Source: Aliivibrio sp. S4MY1
Lineage (GTDB): Bacteria > Pseudomonadota > Gammaproteobacteria > Enterobacterales > Vibrionaceae
Assembly: GCF_028765545.1 (NCBI RefSeq)
Contig: NZ_JARACP010000012.1
Location: 1-64,000, forward strand
Length of the DNA: 64,000 nt
Direction: 5' to 3'
The position numbers were made by a program, and so were the translations under genes. Position 1 is the first letter of the stretch. Every line of letters starts with the position of its first letter. Positions 34,853-41,373 of this stretch are shown one piece after another. The notes beneath the pieces were generated by a model. That model was not told where the DNA came from. It was given only the letters and a program-made list of their open reading frames with translations, and searched no databases.

Positions 34853-34878
34853 TTTATCATTAAAAAATAAAAGTTCAA
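34853..34878 (-). promoter_or_regulatory. Putative 14-bp-spacer promoter
   Basis: TTGAAC, 14 bp, GATAAA on the minus strand, ahead of tandem paralogue 3. A TTTTGCAATTGC half-site abuts its upstream side. Confidence 0.5.
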
Positions 34879-35003
34879 GAGCAATTGCAAAAGTTTTTTT
34901 AATCAAAATAAAGAAAGGCGCATTTTAAGGGATTATTTCAATGAAAATAATTTTTAAAAATGTTGATTTGATAAGATAATTGAAAGGAATAATAGAAAAT
35001 TAA

Positions 35004-35030
35004 GCACATTTGCAAAACTTGCAAAAGTGC
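35004..35030. repeat. TTTGCAA dyad, copy D
   Basis: GCACATTTGCAA, AAC, TTGCAAAAGTGC, with one arm mismatch. Its last base is the last base of the umuC stop codon. Confidence 0.8.
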
Positions 35031-36295
35031 TATCGACAAGAAATCTTAGGTAAGTCTGACCATTTTGTTGTGTATTGCTTTGATAAAAGTTGTCGTTTCA
35101 TAGACCACTTTTGATTGATACCTTGTCCAGCTATAAAAACTGAATCTGTACCATATTTTTTATTCAGAAAATCAAAGACAGTGTTTAGCTTGTCATTAGT
35201 TGGCTTTTCATTCAGCAGGTCAAATTGTTCGTGTCTACCATCCGAAAGATCGAGAAGACCTACGCCTATCTTGTAATAACGCACACCATCTCTAAAAAGC
35301 TGATTTACAGCATCGCCAGCGACTTTTGATAATTGTGTAATGTCAGACGTAGGGTAAGCAAAACGATGAGTGATTTTGAAGCTTGCAGGGTTATCATCAA
35401 ACGGAGAAGAAGAAGCAAAGCACATCATCACTCGTGTAAGTGAATGTTGCTCTCTGGCTTTACGAGAAGCAATACAAGCGTGTTTAACCAACGCTTGTCG
35501 TAAACTATCAATATCAGTGATTCTTTCACCAACAGAACGTGTCGAAAAGATTTGCTGCTTATCTGCTTTAACAAAGTCCCACTTCTTACAAATTTCACCA
35601 TTCAACTCTCTGCAAGTCCGTTCAACTTCAACGTTAAAATCTTTACGCAAAAGCGCAGGAGGACGTTTCATTAGATCATAAGCTGTATTGATACCCATGA
35701 ACTGCATACGATTTGACAAACGTTTACCGATACCCCAAACATCTCCAACATCAACACTTTTCAACAGTTGTTCGATAGTGTATTTATCTTCAAGTAAGCA
35801 AACACCATTCAAATCACCATTTTTCTTTGCAAGATGATTAGCTAACTTTGCCAGTGTAAGAGTAGTACCAAGCCCAACGCATACAGGCAAACGGCACTCT
35901 TTCCAAACGGCTTTACGAAGTGTCTGACCGTGTTCTATCAAACACGGTATTGCTGATGATGTTCGTTCAAACGACAAAAATGACTCATCGATAGAGTAGA
36001 TAAATTGCTCTGGCGCAAAACGTCCAATTACATTCATCATTTTGGAGCTTAGATCGCTATACAGTTCGTAATTTGATGAGAATGCATAGACACCTTTAAA
36101 CTCACATTCAGCTTGAATTTTGAAGTAAGGAGAAAATTTTGGAATGCCAAGCTCTTTTGCTTGGCGGTTCGCTGCTACGATACAACCATCATTATTTGAT
36201 AAAACAACGATAGGTTTACCACGCAAATCAGGTCTAAACACTTGTTCAGCACTGCAATAGAAAGAATTAGCATCAACTAATGCAAACACGTTCAA
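35030..36295 (-). CDS. umuC: UmuC, Y-family DNA polymerase V catalytic subunit (421 aa)
   Basis: An error-prone translesion polymerase. The N-terminal catalytic motifs are intact: FALVDANSFYCSAEQVF with the metal-binding Asp and steric-gate region, and YSIDESFLSF with the catalytic Asp-Glu. The helix-hairpin-helix segment DVWGIGKRLSNRM and a C-terminal little-finger/UmuC-tail domain complete the usual length (about 420 aa). It overlaps umuD by four bases (ATGA), the standard operon arrangement. With activated UmuD it would form Pol V during the SOS response. Mobile-element umuDC genes (for example mucAB, rumAB) are common on conjugative elements. Confidence 0.95.
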   Translation of the reverse strand: MNVFALVDANSFYCSAEQVFRPDLRGKPIVVLSNNDGCIVAANRQAKELGIPKFSPYFKIQAECEFKGVYAFSSNYELYSDLSSKMMNVIGRFAPEQFIYSIDESFLSFERTSSAIPCLIEHGQTLRKAVWKECRLPVCVGLGTTLTLAKLANHLAKKNGDLNGVCLLEDKYTIEQLLKSVDVGDVWGIGKRLSNRMQFMGINTAYDLMKRPPALLRKDFNVEVERTCRELNGEICKKWDFVKADKQQIFSTRSVGERITDIDSLRQALVKHACIASRKAREQHSLTRVMMCFASSSPFDDNPASFKITHRFAYPTSDITQLSKVAGDAVNQLFRDGVRYYKIGVGLLDLSDGRHEQFDLLNEKPTNDKLNTVFDFLNKKYGTDSVFIAGQGINQKWSMKRQLLSKQYTTKWSDLPKISCR

Positions 36296-36696
36296 GCACT
36301 CAACAGATAGCTTTTACGGAACATACGAATAGATGCAACAACAACCCCCTCAATCGTAAATGTGTCGTGGTCATTGATAGTAACAGAGCTGTATTTTGAG
36401 TTAGCAGATAGAAGCTGACGTTTGTGCATATCAAGCACTTTACAGATAAATTCACCATTTAGATTAGCTACGATTACATCGTTATGTTTAGCTATTGGAA
36501 ATCGGTCAACAATCAGCAAATCACCATCAAAAATGCCAAGTTCAGTCATACTATCCCCATTTGCAAACCCAAGGAACGTTGAAGACGGTCGTTCGACAAG
36601 AAGCTGATCAAGAGATAGATCAAGCTGATTATACTCAGCAGCAGGGCTTTCAAACCCTGTGATACCCGCACTTGCAGGAACAGGAATAACTTTCAT
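36292..36696 (-). CDS. umuD: UmuD, LexA-family self-cleaving subunit of Pol V (134 aa)
   Basis: An S24 peptidase-fold protein without a DNA-binding domain. The self-cleavage site is probably Ala-Gly in PASAGITGF (about residues 9-10). The catalytic Ser is in NGDSMTELGI and the catalytic Lys is in EFICKVLD. RecA filaments promote cleavage to the active UmuD' form, which binds UmuC. The length (134 aa) is slightly shorter than chromosomal UmuD (139) and like plasmid-borne versions. A LexA box lies 12 bases before the ATG. Confidence 0.95.
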   Translation of the reverse strand: MKVIPVPASAGITGFESPAAEYNQLDLSLDQLLVERPSSTFLGFANGDSMTELGIFDGDLLIVDRFPIAKHNDVIVANLNGEFICKVLDMHKRQLLSANSKYSSVTINDHDTFTIEGVVVASIRMFRKSYLLSA

Positions 36697-36708
36697 AAGA
36701 CAACTAAG

Positions 36709-36724
36709 CTGTATATATATACAG
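36709..36724. promoter_or_regulatory. LexA (SOS) box of umuDC
   Basis: CTGTATATATATACAG is a perfect 16-bp palindrome matching the LexA consensus CTGT-N8-ACAG. It lies 13 bases upstream of the umuD start. DNA damage should derepress the operon. Confidence 0.93.
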
Positions 36725-36793
36725 TTAGTATGACTTAAGACAGCAGATCGATCAAGAGGGTAAAATTCAAGTGCTCAGTCTATAAACAAAAAC

Positions 36794-36810
36794 AGAAGCT
36801 ATCAGCTTCT
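36794..36810. terminator. Terminator beside the 36.8 kb secreted-protein gene
   Basis: AGAAGCT and AGCTTCT pair around ATC, with T-runs on both sides. It overlaps the stop codon of the minus-strand gene at 36809 and could also protect the umuDC promoter region. Confidence 0.75.
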
Positions 36811-37144
36811 ATTTTTTTAGTAATTCTTGTCTAACTCGCTTGCAACCTGTTAATTTCGAATCAGTGCCAGTCCAAGATTTGTTTTTGTTAATATAAGGTG
36901 AGTATGGATAGCCATTGAAGCATTGATAAGATATTGTTTTTCTATTAGATTCAACATAATCAAACACTTGTTTCAAATACCAAATCTTGTCTTTAAAATG
37001 AATCGTTTGAACTACTTTCGCAACAACTACACCTTTTTCATTTCGAGTATAAAAAGTTGTGTCGTATTCGATAGCAAAAGCGCTACAAGATGACACTAAA
37101 ACTGCTGTAATAATGGTCTTTAAAAGACAGTTAAAAATATTCAT
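36809..37144 (-). CDS. Small secreted protein, paralogue of its upstream neighbour (111 aa)
   Basis: The ATG at 37144 follows GGGAAG. An N-terminal signal sequence ends near SSCSAFA (about residue 18, signal peptidase I type, though a Cys is present). The mature part is small and basic, with two Cys. Its C-terminal half shares YQCFNGYPYSPY, SWTGTD and LTGC with the neighbour (YECLNGFPYDPY, SWQHTD, LSGC). It starts one base after the neighbour's gene ends. It is probably a periplasmic or secreted protein with one disulfide. The family is not recognised. Confidence 0.7.
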   Translation of the reverse strand: MNIFNCLLKTIITAVLVSSCSAFAIEYDTTFYTRNEKGVVVAKVVQTIHFKDKIWYLKQVFDYVESNRKTISYQCFNGYPYSPYINKNKSWTGTDSKLTGCKRVRQELLKK

Positions 37145-37145
37145 A

Positions 37146-37460
37146 TCACTTCCCAATTTTATCAGGACAACCACTAAGATTCTTATCTGTATGCTGCCAC
37201 GAGTTCACTTTATAAGGATCGTAAGGGAAACCATTTAAACACTCGTAAAAGATTTTTGTTGGAGATTTGCGACCTCTACGATCTTTTGAATAAACTTTAC
37301 GTTCTAAATACCAAATACCTCGCTTTTTCATTAATTTTTGAGTAGTAGTAAGTGTTGTTTTATCTGCTGAAAAATATTCTGAAATAGTGAAATTATACTT
37401 ATCAGCGAAAGCATTAGTGCTGATTAACATTGTTGCGATTAAAAGTGATTGTCTTATCAT
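37146..37460 (-). CDS. Small secreted protein (104 aa), paralogue of the downstream gene
   Basis: A signal peptide (about residues 1-19, ending NAFA) and a mature basic domain with two Cys. It shares the pattern ExF..CLNGFPYDPY...SW..TDK.LSGC with the next gene, so they are duplicates that have diverged. It is preceded by a 14-bp-spacer promoter-like site and may be expressed together with the next gene. Function is unknown. Location in the periplasm or outside the cell is predicted. Confidence 0.72.
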   Translation of the reverse strand: MIRQSLLIATMLISTNAFADKYNFTISEYFSADKTTLTTTQKLMKKRGIWYLERKVYSKDRRGRKSPTKIFYECLNGFPYDPYKVNSWQHTDKNLSGCPDKIGK

Positions 37461-37496
37461 AAATTGCTTCTCCTTTTTTATGTCTATAACTACACA

Positions 37497-37522
37497 GTTA
37501 TCATAAAAAAAGAATATTTCAA
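37497..37522 (-). promoter_or_regulatory. Putative 14-bp-spacer promoter
   Basis: TTGAAA, 14 bp, GATAAC on the minus strand, about 37 bases before the start at 37460. Confidence 0.5.
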
Positions 37523-37539
37523 TATACGATTACAGATAT

Positions 37540-37566
37540 AAAAAAAGCCACTATGAAAAGTGGCTT
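37540..37566 (-). terminator. Terminator of the 37.6-39.3 kb unit
   Basis: AAGCCACT pairs with AGTGGCTT around a 6-nt loop with a T-run on the minus strand, 25 bases after the stop codon at 37591. Confidence 0.75.
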
Positions 37567-37590
37567 AAACAATAGAATTTAAACTAATTT

Positions 37591-38310
37591 TTATTTTAGT
37601 TTAGCAAGTAATTCTTCGACATTTCGAGCAGCAAAAAAGTCTCTGTAAGACTGAATTAGCTTTTTACTTACTTGTGGCTTTGGAGACTCATCATCGATAA
37701 ATGCTTCAATAGAATCTTCGTGAAGAAGTTGCCATTGTTCTTTTGATGATAGAGCCATTGCTGTTAGTGCAGCTTTAAAGGCTTGATCTGGATTTGATTT
37801 AGTACGTTCAACAGTACCGCCAATAGTGTAAAACTTATAAACTGGCTTTGCGGTTTTTTCATTAACTGTTTTAGACTCAGACTTTTCAACAGATTGAGGT
37901 TGTGAAAGTGCAGCAAGCAATTCTTTTGCTTTTGCTTCAATCGATTCATCATCTTGCTTATCTGCTGGGAGTTCAAGTTTTGCAACTTCTTTAAACAGCT
38001 TAAACTTCTCTTCATACTTAGCTTTTGCTTCTTCTTCCGCAAGACGAGCTTTTTCAGCTTCCTCAGCCTTACGTTTTTCTTCTGCTTCAATGTTAGCTTC
38101 AATGTAAGTTGTAAGACTCTCTTGAAGTTGTTGTAGAGCTTTAAACGAGTATGCTTCTTTGAATTGATCAAGATTAGAGAAAACCTTTTTATTTTCACCT
38201 TCTCCAAAACTTGTTAGTTCATTATGAGTTTCATTTTTATCATCAAACTTTTCTACTTTAAAGATAAGTTTAACCACACTAATCTTTTTATCGATTGCAT
38301 TCATCGCCAT
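37591..38310 (-). CDS. Hypothetical coiled-coil protein (239 aa)
   Basis: A soluble protein with a central Lys/Glu/Ala-rich coiled coil (about residues 75-120). I chose the ATG at 38310. A GTG four codons upstream overlaps the AAGGTG ribosome binding site. An early segment FSNLDQFKEAYSFKALQQL and a C-terminal segment SKKLIQSYRDFFAARNVEELLAKL look like small helical modules. The family is unknown. It may share a transcript with the 315-aa gene that ends 65 bases upstream. Confidence 0.65.
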   Translation of the reverse strand: MAMNAIDKKISVVKLIFKVEKFDDKNETHNELTSFGEGENKKVFSNLDQFKEAYSFKALQQLQESLTTYIEANIEAEEKRKAEEAEKARLAEEEAKAKYEEKFKLFKEVAKLELPADKQDDESIEAKAKELLAALSQPQSVEKSESKTVNEKTAKPVYKFYTIGGTVERTKSNPDQAFKAALTAMALSSKEQWQLLHEDSIEAFIDDESPKPQVSKKLIQSYRDFFAARNVEELLAKLK

Positions 38311-38375
38311 AGCTATTATCACCTTATAAATAATTTACTATGCAAAATTAAATCAATTCGATGCTTTTATCAAGT

Positions 38376-39323
38376 TTAGAACGAAAAGTTATCAATGAAA
38401 CAATCAAAATCATCTACATCAGACACAGCTTCGCTTGTTGTTTTAGTTTTAACAACATTATTCTTAACTTTTGATTGTGTGTTTGAAGCATACTGCTTCG
38501 GTTTTGTCGCTGTAAAAACCTTACTCAACTGTTCTTTAATCGCTTTGGTTGAGGCTTTATCAGCTAATTTACTTGCTTTTTCTGCTAATGAATCAAGAAC
38601 ATTAACAGCAGTTTTAACTACTCTTTTCGCTGCTCTTGCTGCTTTATCAAGCATTGTCACTTCTGTAAGTTCATAAAAGAATCTGAAAGTGTTTTTGCAC
38701 CATCTGATAGTGCTTGAATCAACAGTAGAACAAGCTTTTAACGCCTTTTTGCAAGCTGCTTTAAACGTCTGGTGTCTAACCTTTTTGCATTCGATTGTAG
38801 TAGTAGAGAACTTGCCAGCTTCATTAGCAAAATCGTTCAGATAAACGAAATTCTCTTTATCAGCACTTATGAACTTGTGCTTTAACTCTCTTGCGAAAAC
38901 TGACATTGATTTTGTGTTTAGTTCAGTCAGATTCACACGTAAGTTAGCATTAGCAAAATCACTGTAATAAACAGCATTTACTTGAACTTTAATCGCTTGG
39001 CGTTCTGTTCTGTAATCATATTCGTAAGATAGTGTGAAATACTCATCATTCCAGTCTTTAACTATTGATTTTATTGAAAAACTGTCTGTAAAAGGGTAAT
39101 CACAGCTCACTGATTTTCTCGTATTTAAAGACACAAAGAACGTGCTTTGTTTGTTAAACTGCATTTGAGTTCGTGAAAATAGATAGTTTCTGAACTTAAC
39201 TTGTGATTCAGATAATGAAGAGTTAATGAATCTTGATTTAACTTCTTTGTTTAGTAAATGTTCTCTTGTAATAGAGAAAAAGTTTGATTTGAACTTGCTT
39301 TGATAAGAATTGTTGATTGACAT
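38376..39323 (-). CDS. Hypothetical basic protein (315 aa)
   Basis: A soluble protein, Ser/Lys/Asn-rich, with a long Ala/Lys helix in the C-terminal third (AARAAKRVVKTAVNVLDSLA) followed by an acidic end DVDDFDCFID. Several Cys occur at 175-225 (ECKKVRH, AACKKALKACS, RWCKNTF), possibly a metal site. Its start lies next to the structured 39.4-39.8 kb region, so a replication or control protein is conceivable. No initiator motif is recognised. Confidence 0.6.
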   Translation of the reverse strand: MSINNSYQSKFKSNFFSITREHLLNKEVKSRFINSSLSESQVKFRNYLFSRTQMQFNKQSTFFVSLNTRKSVSCDYPFTDSFSIKSIVKDWNDEYFTLSYEYDYRTERQAIKVQVNAVYYSDFANANLRVNLTELNTKSMSVFARELKHKFISADKENFVYLNDFANEAGKFSTTTIECKKVRHQTFKAACKKALKACSTVDSSTIRWCKNTFRFFYELTEVTMLDKAARAAKRVVKTAVNVLDSLAEKASKLADKASTKAIKEQLSKVFTATKPKQYASNTQSKVKNNVVKTKTTSEAVSDVDDFDCFIDNFSF

Positions 39324-39404
39324 AAAAATACTCCATAATAATTAAATTTTAAGACTCTTAGTTAAAAGCATTAAAATAATTTTTAATTATTTATGGAGTT
39401 TCTA

Positions 39405-39494
39405 TTGACAAATCGATTAGATTTTTTACAATATCTATAAGTTTCGCAGACTTAGATATGTTAATTGAGTGCCTTCTCCAAGGTGCTTTTTTTT
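39405..39494 (+). ncRNA. Candidate small RNA with own promoter and terminator
   Basis: TTGACA at 39405, a 16-bp spacer and TACAAT at 39427 form a near-consensus sigma-70 promoter. From about 39439 a transcript of about 55 nt would run through an AAGT/ACTT hairpin to a terminator (AGTGCCTT / AAGGTGCT with GU pairs, then eight T) ending near 39494. Before it, ATATCTATAAGT and ACTTAGATAT (39431-39458) form a longer imperfect dyad across the start site. The RNA would be encoded beside a likely origin region, as for counter-transcribed control RNAs. No coding frame fits. Confidence 0.5.
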
Positions 39495-39668
39495 CGTCTT
39501 AATAAAAGTTGTATCATTTCTTTATTTTAAGTCAATATCAGATCAGCAATTTTATTCAATAAATCGCTAAGAAATCCAATAAATACACAATTATTTTTCT
39601 TTTCTTTATTCCATTCTTTTAAATCAGTATTAAAATACTAATTTCAATAATCTACAAAACTCAAAAAA

Positions 39669-39772
39669 AGGCAAGGCGTGATCGTTTTAGCTCAGGCAAG
39701 TCGTGATCGCTAATTAAGATAATTAAATTTATAACTATATTTAATATAATAAGTAAACTTTGCCAAGTTTAC
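39669..39772. other. Direct repeats, AT-rich tract and dyad: candidate origin or control region
   Basis: The 16-mer AGGCAAGGCGTGATCG (39669-39684) is repeated with one change at 39694-39709 (AGGCAAGTCGTGATCG), a 25-bp period. An AT-only-like tract follows (39711-39750), then the perfect dyad GTAAACTT / AAGTTTAC (39753-39772). Iteron-like repeats next to an AT-rich tract are typical of replication origins or protein-bound control regions. The rest of 39495-39668 and 39773-39988 is AT-rich with nothing clear. Confidence 0.4.
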
Positions 39773-39988
39773 GATTTTTAAAAGAAAGTTATTTGTCGCT
39801 TTGCTCCTTTTTCTGTAAGTAAAATATTCAGAGGTTGTTTATGGTTAACAACTGATTGTCTTGTCAATTCATTTCACCAGAATAAAAAACCACTTGTGGT
39901 TTTTCGATATGCTTTTTCAATTTGCATTTTCTCTAAAATGTGGATCACTGTCTATATGTTCAATAGTATAATTAAGGAGAAAGAACAT

Positions 39989-40636
39989 ATGGATTATTCA
40001 AAACTATTAAAGCAAGATTTGATTGAGTTATTAGAGCAAAGGTCTTTTGCTGATTTTATCTACAAAGAAGAAGCTGAAATGAGAAAAATCATTTTAAAGC
40101 AAAATGCTGATAAAGATGAGCAGATAAAACAACTATACAAAGAATTATCATTGCAACAAGGTTTAAAAGATTGTTTTCAATATGATAGAAATAAATTATC
40201 AGATGAAATAACAGAGATAAGAGACAAACATAGCAAAGAACTATCATCAGTAAAAGATAAACTTGTTAACGCTGAAAAGTTAATCGATACAATTGAAGAT
40301 CTGTTTGAAGTATTTTTAGACTTATGTGAAGACCAAGATTCAAAAGACTTACTGATAAAAATTATTGACAGAAATTCTATACAATCAACCCCGAAATCAA
40401 ATAAAAATGGATTTGATGATCTTGATTTAGACTTTGATGAGTTAGATGAAGATATTGATGGTTTTAGTGCTTCTGAACTTGAAGATGTTGAACTTGATTT
40501 ATTAGACGATGATGATTTGGACGATGACTTAGAACTTGATGATGATCTTGACGATTTAGACGTAGATTTTGATGAACTGGACGATAAACCAGAAGCAAAG
40601 TCATTTGTGTCGAGTTTACTAAATAGAAAGAAATAA
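39989..40636 (+). CDS. Coiled-coil protein with very acidic Asp/Leu-repeat tail (215 aa)
   Basis: I chose the ATG at 39989, directly after AAGGAG. Residues 1-130 are helical and coiled-coil-like. Residues about 140-200 consist almost entirely of Asp, Glu and Leu with an alternating D-L-D pattern (DLDLDFDELDEDIDG, DLDDDLELDDD). A short basic end SLLNRKK closes it. Such tails occur in DNA mimics, calcium-binding or phase-separating proteins. I cannot choose among these. The N-terminus (MDYSKLLKQDLIELL) is similar in style to the gene starting at 63950. The position next to the origin-like region suggests a plasmid-maintenance role (inference). Confidence 0.65.
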   Translation: MDYSKLLKQDLIELLEQRSFADFIYKEEAEMRKIILKQNADKDEQIKQLYKELSLQQGLKDCFQYDRNKLSDEITEIRDKHSKELSSVKDKLVNAEKLIDTIEDLFEVFLDLCEDQDSKDLLIKIIDRNSIQSTPKSNKNGFDDLDLDFDELDEDIDGFSASELEDVELDLLDDDDLDDDLELDDDLDDLDVDFDELDDKPEAKSFVSSLLNRKK

Positions 40637-40639
40637 AAG

Positions 40640-40670
40640 AAAGAGATTTTTTAACTCTCTCTTTTTATTG
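40640..40670 (+). terminator. Terminator after the acidic protein gene
   Basis: AAAGAGA pairs with TCTCTCTT around a T/A loop and is followed by a T-run, a few bases after the stop codon. Confidence 0.65.
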
Positions 40671-40677
40671 GATTTAT

Positions 40678-40704
40678 GCACATTTCCAATTTTTGCAAAA
40701 GTGC
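40678..40704. repeat. TTTGCAA dyad, copy E
   Basis: GCACATTTCCAA, centre TTT, TTGCAAAAGTGC. It lies between two convergent genes. It has the same left-arm variant (TTTCCAA) as copies H and I. Confidence 0.75.
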
Positions 40705-40740
40705 ATAGATTAAACAGCTTTGCAAAAATCCCTCACTTTA

Positions 40741-41271
40741 TTATTCACTTACACATTTGAAGTTATTGCGATACTCGATTGAATCTTCTATCGCTGCATA
40801 CCTTACCGCAGTAGCAATATCAGCACCTTGCACGAACTTGGTTGATGGAGTATCCCAAACAACTGTTTTATCTCTTAAACCGCCCTCATAACGTGGTTTA
40901 AGCACTGTTATATCGTATGTGTATGGTTTTATACGCTCAATGACGAACTTAAAAGCATTAAGCTTATTCTTGTATCTACCAACCCCATCTTTTTTAACCT
41001 CAGTCTCAAAGCTCATTACCCCACCATTTTCTTTATAGTTATACATAGTGAACGCTTTTGCACTGTTTAACGATACTGTTGAATTAGCTCCAACTGCAAA
41101 ACTCATATTTTCTATGACGCTTCGATCAAGGTCGTCTTTTGCTACAAGTGTTAAACCATTCAGTTCAGACACTCCGTATTTTTCTTTGTTAAATTCAATT
41201 TGTTCACAAGTCATAGCAAAACTTGATGTTGAAACTAAAACTGTTGTTAGTGTTAATATTTTTTTAATCAT
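40741..41271 (-). CDS. Predicted periplasmic protein (176 aa)
   Basis: A signal peptide MIKKILTLTTVLVSTSSFA (cleavage near residue 19) is followed by a mature beta-rich-looking domain with two Cys (CEQIEF near the start and FKCVSE at the very end) that could form a disulfide. No family is recognised. It lies downstream (minus strand) of nothing obvious and has its own promoter-like site. It may be an exported accessory protein of the transfer apparatus. Confidence 0.7.
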   Translation of the reverse strand: MIKKILTLTTVLVSTSSFAMTCEQIEFNKEKYGVSELNGLTLVAKDDLDRSVIENMSFAVGANSTVSLNSAKAFTMYNYKENGGVMSFETEVKKDGVGRYKNKLNAFKFVIERIKPYTYDITVLKPRYEGGLRDKTVVWDTPSTKFVQGADIATAVRYAAIEDSIEYRNNFKCVSE

Positions 41272-41300
41272 AATTATTCTCCTTACTGTATAAATATTGT

Positions 41301-41326
41301 TATACCAATAAAAGAATAATAATCAA
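41301..41326 (-). promoter_or_regulatory. Putative short-spacer promoter
   Basis: TTGATT, 14 bp, GGTATA (then AC) on the minus strand, 30 bases before the start at 41271. It can also be read with a 16-bp spacer to TATAAC, so it is not a clean 14-bp example. Confidence 0.4.
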
Positions 41327-41336
41327 ATCACAGACA

Positions 41337-41370
41337 AAAAAAGAAAGTGTTTAAAGCACTTTCTTTTAAA
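41337..41370 (-). terminator. Terminator of the 692-aa membrane protein gene
   Basis: AAAGAAAGTG pairs with CACTTTCTTT around a 7-nt loop and has a T-run on the minus strand. Confidence 0.75.
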
Positions 41371-41373
41371 AAA

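Noticed and set aside
33401-35030. Regularly repeated intergenic blocks that might suggest a CRISPR array
   Set aside because: The repeats are about 170-260 bp, contain promoter, dyad and terminator signals, and alternate with 459-bp genes. There are no short spacers. It is a tandem gene duplication.
37764-38207. 147-codon Lys/Leu-rich frame on the minus strand inside the 239-aa coiled-coil gene
   Set aside because: It is an overlapping frame of the same strand with composition explained by the repeated codons of the real gene, and it has no ribosome binding site.
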